NCBI GenBank assembly: GCA_016840245.1
Contig: JAEOST010000185.1
Span: forward strand, 1 to 8,604
Length of the DNA stretch: 8,604 bases
From: Candidatus Thorarchaeota archaeon
GTDB lineage: Archaea > Asgardarchaeota > Thorarchaeia > Thorarchaeales > Thorarchaeaceae
Reading direction: 5' to 3'
Shown: piece after piece, positions 5,806-8,604 of the stretch
How the letters are laid out: each line of letters begins with the position of its first letter
How positions within the stretch are numbered: the stretch's first letter is position 1
Notes under the pieces: generated by a model
Database searches by the model: none
Seen by the model: the letters and a program-made list of their open reading frames with translations, nothing else
What the model was told of the DNA's origin: nothing
Position numbers and translations under genes: made by a program

Positions 5806-6651
5806 TATCTTGTGAATCTAGCTAGAGAGGTTGTTGATGGGCGAACGGATCTATGTGAGGACGAAATCATTGAGTTATTAAAAGCAACCTCAACCTTACA
5901 TCACGATAAGGATAACATTGTCGAGATTTCTGGACGTAATGTGTTGTTTGTCGGAGATTTGCATGGTGACCTTGAAGCACTGAAGTCAGTGATTCGAATT
6001 TTCCATGAATCAAATCTAAGCATGGTTTTTCTTGGTGATTATGTAGATCGTGGACCCGCACAAGTAGAAACTGTGAATCTAGTGTTCGCACTAGCGTTAG
6101 CCTACCCGGGTAGAGTTACTGTTTTGAGAGGAAACCATGAATCACACGATGTTGCATCTAAATATGGTTTCAGAGCTGATGTGCGTAGCAAGCATTCCAG
6201 TGATTTGTTCGAATTCTATTGCGGAACATTCAGTACACTTCCATTGGGCGCTATAAGTAAGAATGGGATTTTTGCTTGTCATGGAGGTGTTCCAAGAGGG
6301 GTTGATTCCCTTGAGCAACTCCAGTCTATTGACCGTCATTTCATTGACTTCCCTAATGTAATAGCAAGCCAACTTGTATGGAACGATCCAAAGGAGGCTG
6401 AATACACATTTCAGAAGAGTCTTCGTGGAGGTAGGTTTCTTTGGTTTGGGGTATTTGCTTTCAATCGGTTTATGGAGGACTTGGATCTCAGGTTATTCTT
6501 CAGAGCACACGAGGTCTTCAAGGAGGGTATCAAGACCTTCTTTGATGGGCGACTGGTCAGTGTTTTTAGTGCTGCCAATCACGGTCAAGTCAATCCAAAG
6601 ATTGTACGTCTTGGTGACCATCTGCGATATGAACCAGTACCATTATTTTAG
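5803..6651 (+). CDS. PPP-family serine/threonine protein phosphatase (PP1/PP2A-like)
   Basis: A 282-aa metallophosphoesterase of the PPP type, expected to remove phosphate from Ser/Thr of proteins with two bound metal ions. The whole signature is present in order: GDLHG (51-55), GDYVDRG (78-84), GNHE (110-113), HGGVP (160-164), LVWNDP (191-196), and FRAHE (233-237) in place of the usual RAHQ. LFFRAHE and the following SAANHG supply the last metal and catalytic histidines. The length matches the bare catalytic core of about 280-300 residues; there is no signal peptide, membrane segment or regulatory domain, so it should be cytosolic. Start: GTG at 5803, with GTG at 5812 an alternative. It is the third gene of the closely spaced run after the pseudo-GTPase and SLOG genes, which hints that they act in one pathway. 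No protein kinase is seen in the window. Confidence 0.92.
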   Translation: MYLVNLAREVVDGRTDLCEDEIIELLKATSTLHHDKDNIVEISGRNVLFVGDLHGDLEALKSVIRIFHESNLSMVFLGDYVDRGPAQVETVNLVFALALAYPGRVTVLRGNHESHDVASKYGFRADVRSKHSSDLFEFYCGTFSTLPLGAISKNGIFACHGGVPRGVDSLEQLQSIDRHFIDFPNVIASQLVWNDPKEAEYTFQKSLRGGRFLWFGVFAFNRFMEDLDLRLFFRAHEVFKEGIKTFFDGRLVSVFSAANHGQVNPKIVRLGDHLRYEPVPLF

Positions 6652-6742
6652 CAGGTACAACGTTTCACATTTGGGTATCTTCATAAGGTGGTCTTGAGAG
6701 CATGATAATAACGTTACGAATGTCAATAGTTGTTCATTGAGA

Positions 6743-6749
6743 TTAGGTG
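6743..6749 (+). promoter_or_regulatory. ribosome-binding site that fixes the DUF362 start
   Basis: TTAGGTG contains AGGTG (6745-6749), 9 nt before the ATG at 6759. The longest reading of the frame would start at the GTG at 6747, which lies inside this site, so the ATG is the better start. Confidence 0.65.
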
Positions 6750-6758
6750 TTGAGCATA

Positions 6759-7844
6759 ATGCCAAAGGTAGCTGTAGTAAAGACATCCCCAAATACAGTC
6801 TATGATGATATCGCTCGAATCATGGATTTGGCTGATTACACTAAACACGTTTCTAAGGATGCTATCACTTCAATCAAGCTTAACCTATCATGGAGCAAGT
6901 TCTATCCTGCATGCTCAACAAATCCATACATCTTCGACGGTCTTCTTCGCAAGATGATCGCTGATGGGTTTAGCAACAGGAGAATCCAAGCTGTTGAGAA
7001 CGAGACCGTTGTGACAAACATCTATGCTGGAACTCATGGTAATAACTGGTATCCAGTGATAAAGAAACACAAGATCAAGTTCTTCCCTCTAATCAAGGCT
7101 GAGTATGTTGATGTTGAACTCCCACAAAAGACGCTGGCTCTTGAAGAGATATTCGGAGAGGTTGTTGCTCCCAAAGAGATATTCAATACAAACATCATCC
7201 ACCTTCCCACTATCAAGACCCACGGTCATACACAGATGACTGGGGCGCTTAAGGACTCTTTTGGATTGTACTTGACAAAGAAACGTCACCTTGCTCATCT
7301 CAAGATTCACGAAGTTCTAGTTGATCTTCTCCTTGTACAGAAGACAATCTCTAATTCCGAGTTTGTACTGACTGATGGTTCAGTTGTAGGAGATGGACCT
7401 GGACCTCGAACAATGATTCCCAAGATTGGTAACCTGCTTATTGCGACCAATGATATGGTTGCTGCTGATACCGTTCAGACCCGATTGATGGGTATCCCTC
7501 AGAAGTTTGTACACAAGCTTCAGATAGCGAGTGAGCTCGGTCTTGGAGAGTCTGACCCTGATAAGATTGAGCTTGTTGGAGACTTCGAGTCCTGGGAGGA
7601 CCTTCCTAACCTGCATCTAAAATCAGGTAAGAGTCCAGTAATCACATGGAACCGTGGATTTCTCAAGTTTCCCGGAATGGAAACCTTCATGTTTAGGTCT
7701 CCACTCATGTGGTTACCAACTCAGCTATCCGGTCTCTATCATGATGGACTATGGTTACCCCTTAAAGGAAAGAAATGGGTAAAGTGGTTCCTCGAGGAAA
7801 CCGAATGGGGTGAACTCTGGAAGTCTTACTCACCAAAGAAATAG
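6759..7844 (+). CDS. DUF362-domain protein
   Basis: A 361-aa protein of the DUF362 family, whose biochemical role is not established. After MPKVAVVKTSP, family hallmarks are IIHLPTIKTHGHTQMTGALK (146-165), TDGSVVGDGPGPR (205-217) and NDMVAADTV (231-239). Many DUF362 proteins carry a 4Fe-4S ferredoxin domain; this one has a single cysteine (near residue 52) and no CxxCxxC cluster, so it is the version without an iron-sulfur domain. The C-terminal 60 residues are rich in Trp and aromatic residues (about residues 297-357) and might touch a membrane or a lipid, which is speculative. The ATG at 6759 is chosen over the upstream GTG at 6747 because of its AGGTG site. A weak TATA-like GATAATAA at 6704-6711 may drive it. 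It precedes the UbiA gene by 12 nt, so the two are likely co-expressed and possibly linked in polyprenyl-lipid metabolism. Confidence 0.85.
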   Translation: MPKVAVVKTSPNTVYDDIARIMDLADYTKHVSKDAITSIKLNLSWSKFYPACSTNPYIFDGLLRKMIADGFSNRRIQAVENETVVTNIYAGTHGNNWYPVIKKHKIKFFPLIKAEYVDVELPQKTLALEEIFGEVVAPKEIFNTNIIHLPTIKTHGHTQMTGALKDSFGLYLTKKRHLAHLKIHEVLVDLLLVQKTISNSEFVLTDGSVVGDGPGPRTMIPKIGNLLIATNDMVAADTVQTRLMGIPQKFVHKLQIASELGLGESDPDKIELVGDFESWEDLPNLHLKSGKSPVITWNRGFLKFPGMETFMFRSPLMWLPTQLSGLYHDGLWLPLKGKKWVKWFLEETEWGELWKSYSPKK

Positions 7845-7856
7845 GAGCATCTTACA

Positions 7857-8604
7857 ATGGCACTCAAAGCATATCTGCGACTAATGCGCCCCCACCAGTG
7901 GTACAAGAACCTCTTGGTCTTCATTGCTGTGGTTTTTGCAGGGATTCCTGAACCCGGATCTCCATGGATAGAGGCTGCAGTTTTCAATTGGGTGAATTAT
8001 CCCCCATTGATTATCGGATTTCTATCACTCTGTGCAGTTTCTAGTGCTGGTTATATCCTGAATGATATCTTCGACGTTGAGAAAGATGCAGCACATCCAG
8101 AGAAGAAGGAACGTCCATTGCCATCTGGGAAAGCGTCAACGAGTACAGCTCTTGTCCTTGCCATTGCATTGTTTGCAATTGGACTCTCAGTTGCTCTGGT
8201 TGATGGTGTCTTCTTCTTCATGGTTCTTCTTTACATCATAAATTCACAACTCTATAGCTGGAAGTTGAGGAAATGGGCTATTGTTGATGTATGCATCATT
8301 GCTGTTGGATTTGTGATTCGTGCTGTTGCCGGTACATTTCTAATCAATGTAGAATTCACATCTTGGCTCATTATCGGAGTTTTCTTCTTTGCATTGGTTC
8401 TTGGATTTGGCAAGCGAAAGAATGAGTTGCAGTTACTTGGAGACGAGGCGGCTTTACACAAACCAGTCTTTAACCAATACACTGATGCAATGCTCGATCA
8501 AGGGATAGGCATGTCAGCAACATGGGTCGTCTTATTCTATGCGCTGTACTGCTACAATAACTATGGTACTCGAATGGCAGAACAACCTATAATATTGACA
8601 GTGC
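7857..8604 (+). CDS. UbiA prenyltransferase, decaprenyl-phosphate phosphoribosyltransferase-like, 3' end cut
   Basis: An integral-membrane UbiA-superfamily enzyme, open for 249 codons to the window edge; relatives are about 290-300 aa. The N-terminus LMRPHQWYKNLLVF (9-22), the first Asp-rich motif NDIFDVEKDAAHPEKKERP (69-87), YSWKLRKWAIVDV (133-145) with GFVIRAVAG (151-159), and GFGKRKNEL (183-191) match the branch containing DPPR synthase, which moves 5-phosphoribose from PRPP to a polyprenyl phosphate. Other UbiA branches in archaea make ether lipids or quinones and usually lack this RPxQWxKN start. The protein has several hydrophobic helices, among them about 51-68, 97-115, 117-132, 141-162 and 168-184. 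ATG at 7857 is preceded by AGGAG (7843-7847), which overlaps the DUF362 stop. The acceptor in this organism is unknown. Confidence 0.88.
   Translation, partial: MALKAYLRLMRPHQWYKNLLVFIAVVFAGIPEPGSPWIEAAVFNWVNYPPLIIGFLSLCAVSSAGYILNDIFDVEKDAAHPEKKERPLPSGKASTSTALVLAIALFAIGLSVALVDGVFFFMVLLYIINSQLYSWKLRKWAIVDVCIIAVGFVIRAVAGTFLINVEFTSWLIIGVFFFALVLGFGKRKNELQLLGDEAALHKPVFNQYTDAMLDQGIGMSATWVVLFYALYCYNNYGTRMAEQPIILTV

Noticed and set aside
6374..6697. Plus-strand open frame of 107 codons overlapping the phosphatase 3' end
   Set aside because: It is a frame shadow of the phosphatase, which carries all catalytic motifs in its own frame.
6652..6758. Possible RNA gene or terminator between the phosphatase and DUF362 genes
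   Set aside because: No tRNA-like fold, strong hairpin or U-tract was found; only a weak TATA-like GATAATAA is present.
1..8604. CRISPR arrays, insertion sequences, attachment sites
   Set aside because: No regularly spaced repeats, transposase or integrase, or terminal inverted repeats were seen on either strand.

Overview
The window looks like archaeal chromosome, most likely from an Asgard archaeon (Thorarchaeia-like). GC content is moderate by eye. Ribosome-binding sites match an archaeal 16S tail (AGGAG, GAGGT, AGGTG), and some GTG-started genes lack one. The gene families are archaeal in flavour: an ADP-forming acyl-CoA synthetase, a DUF362 protein, a PIN ribonuclease, a PPP-type protein phosphatase and a UbiA prenyltransferase. 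The strongest lineage hint is a protein whose first 165 residues align by eye with a Rab/Ras-type small GTPase. The lineage is an inference from family content; no rRNA or tRNA is present.

Layout. Positions 1-1197 (minus) carry an acyl-CoA synthetase alpha-type gene cut off at the window edge. A divergent 242-bp intergenic region follows and holds several short hairpins. Then come a plus-strand pair, a 604-aa PIN-domain protein and a 133-aa membrane protein. These converge, with only 3 nt between stop codons, on a minus-strand 122-aa cupin. The cupin has a GTG start, a TATA-like box at leaderless distance and a small palindrome between them.

From 4145 a plus-strand run of three closely spaced genes (gaps of 21 and 17 nt) encodes a degenerate small-GTPase-like protein with an extra C-terminal region, a SLOG/TIGR00725-type Rossmann nucleotide-binding protein, and a PP1/PP2A-like serine/threonine phosphatase. 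After about 107 bp come a DUF362 protein and, 12 nt later, a UbiA-family protein resembling decaprenyl-phosphate phosphoribosyltransferase, which runs off the right edge.

Functional reading. The most noteworthy part is the 4145-6651 cluster. A Ras-like fold that has lost the P-loop lysine, the DxxG aspartate and glycine, and the NK of NKxD sits beside a nucleotide-binding SLOG protein and a eukaryote-type protein phosphatase. This looks like a small signalling module built on a pseudo-GTPase. That is an inference from motif loss and gene order. The DUF362-UbiA pair is probably a separate unit concerned with polyprenyl-phosphate or lipid-linked sugar chemistry.
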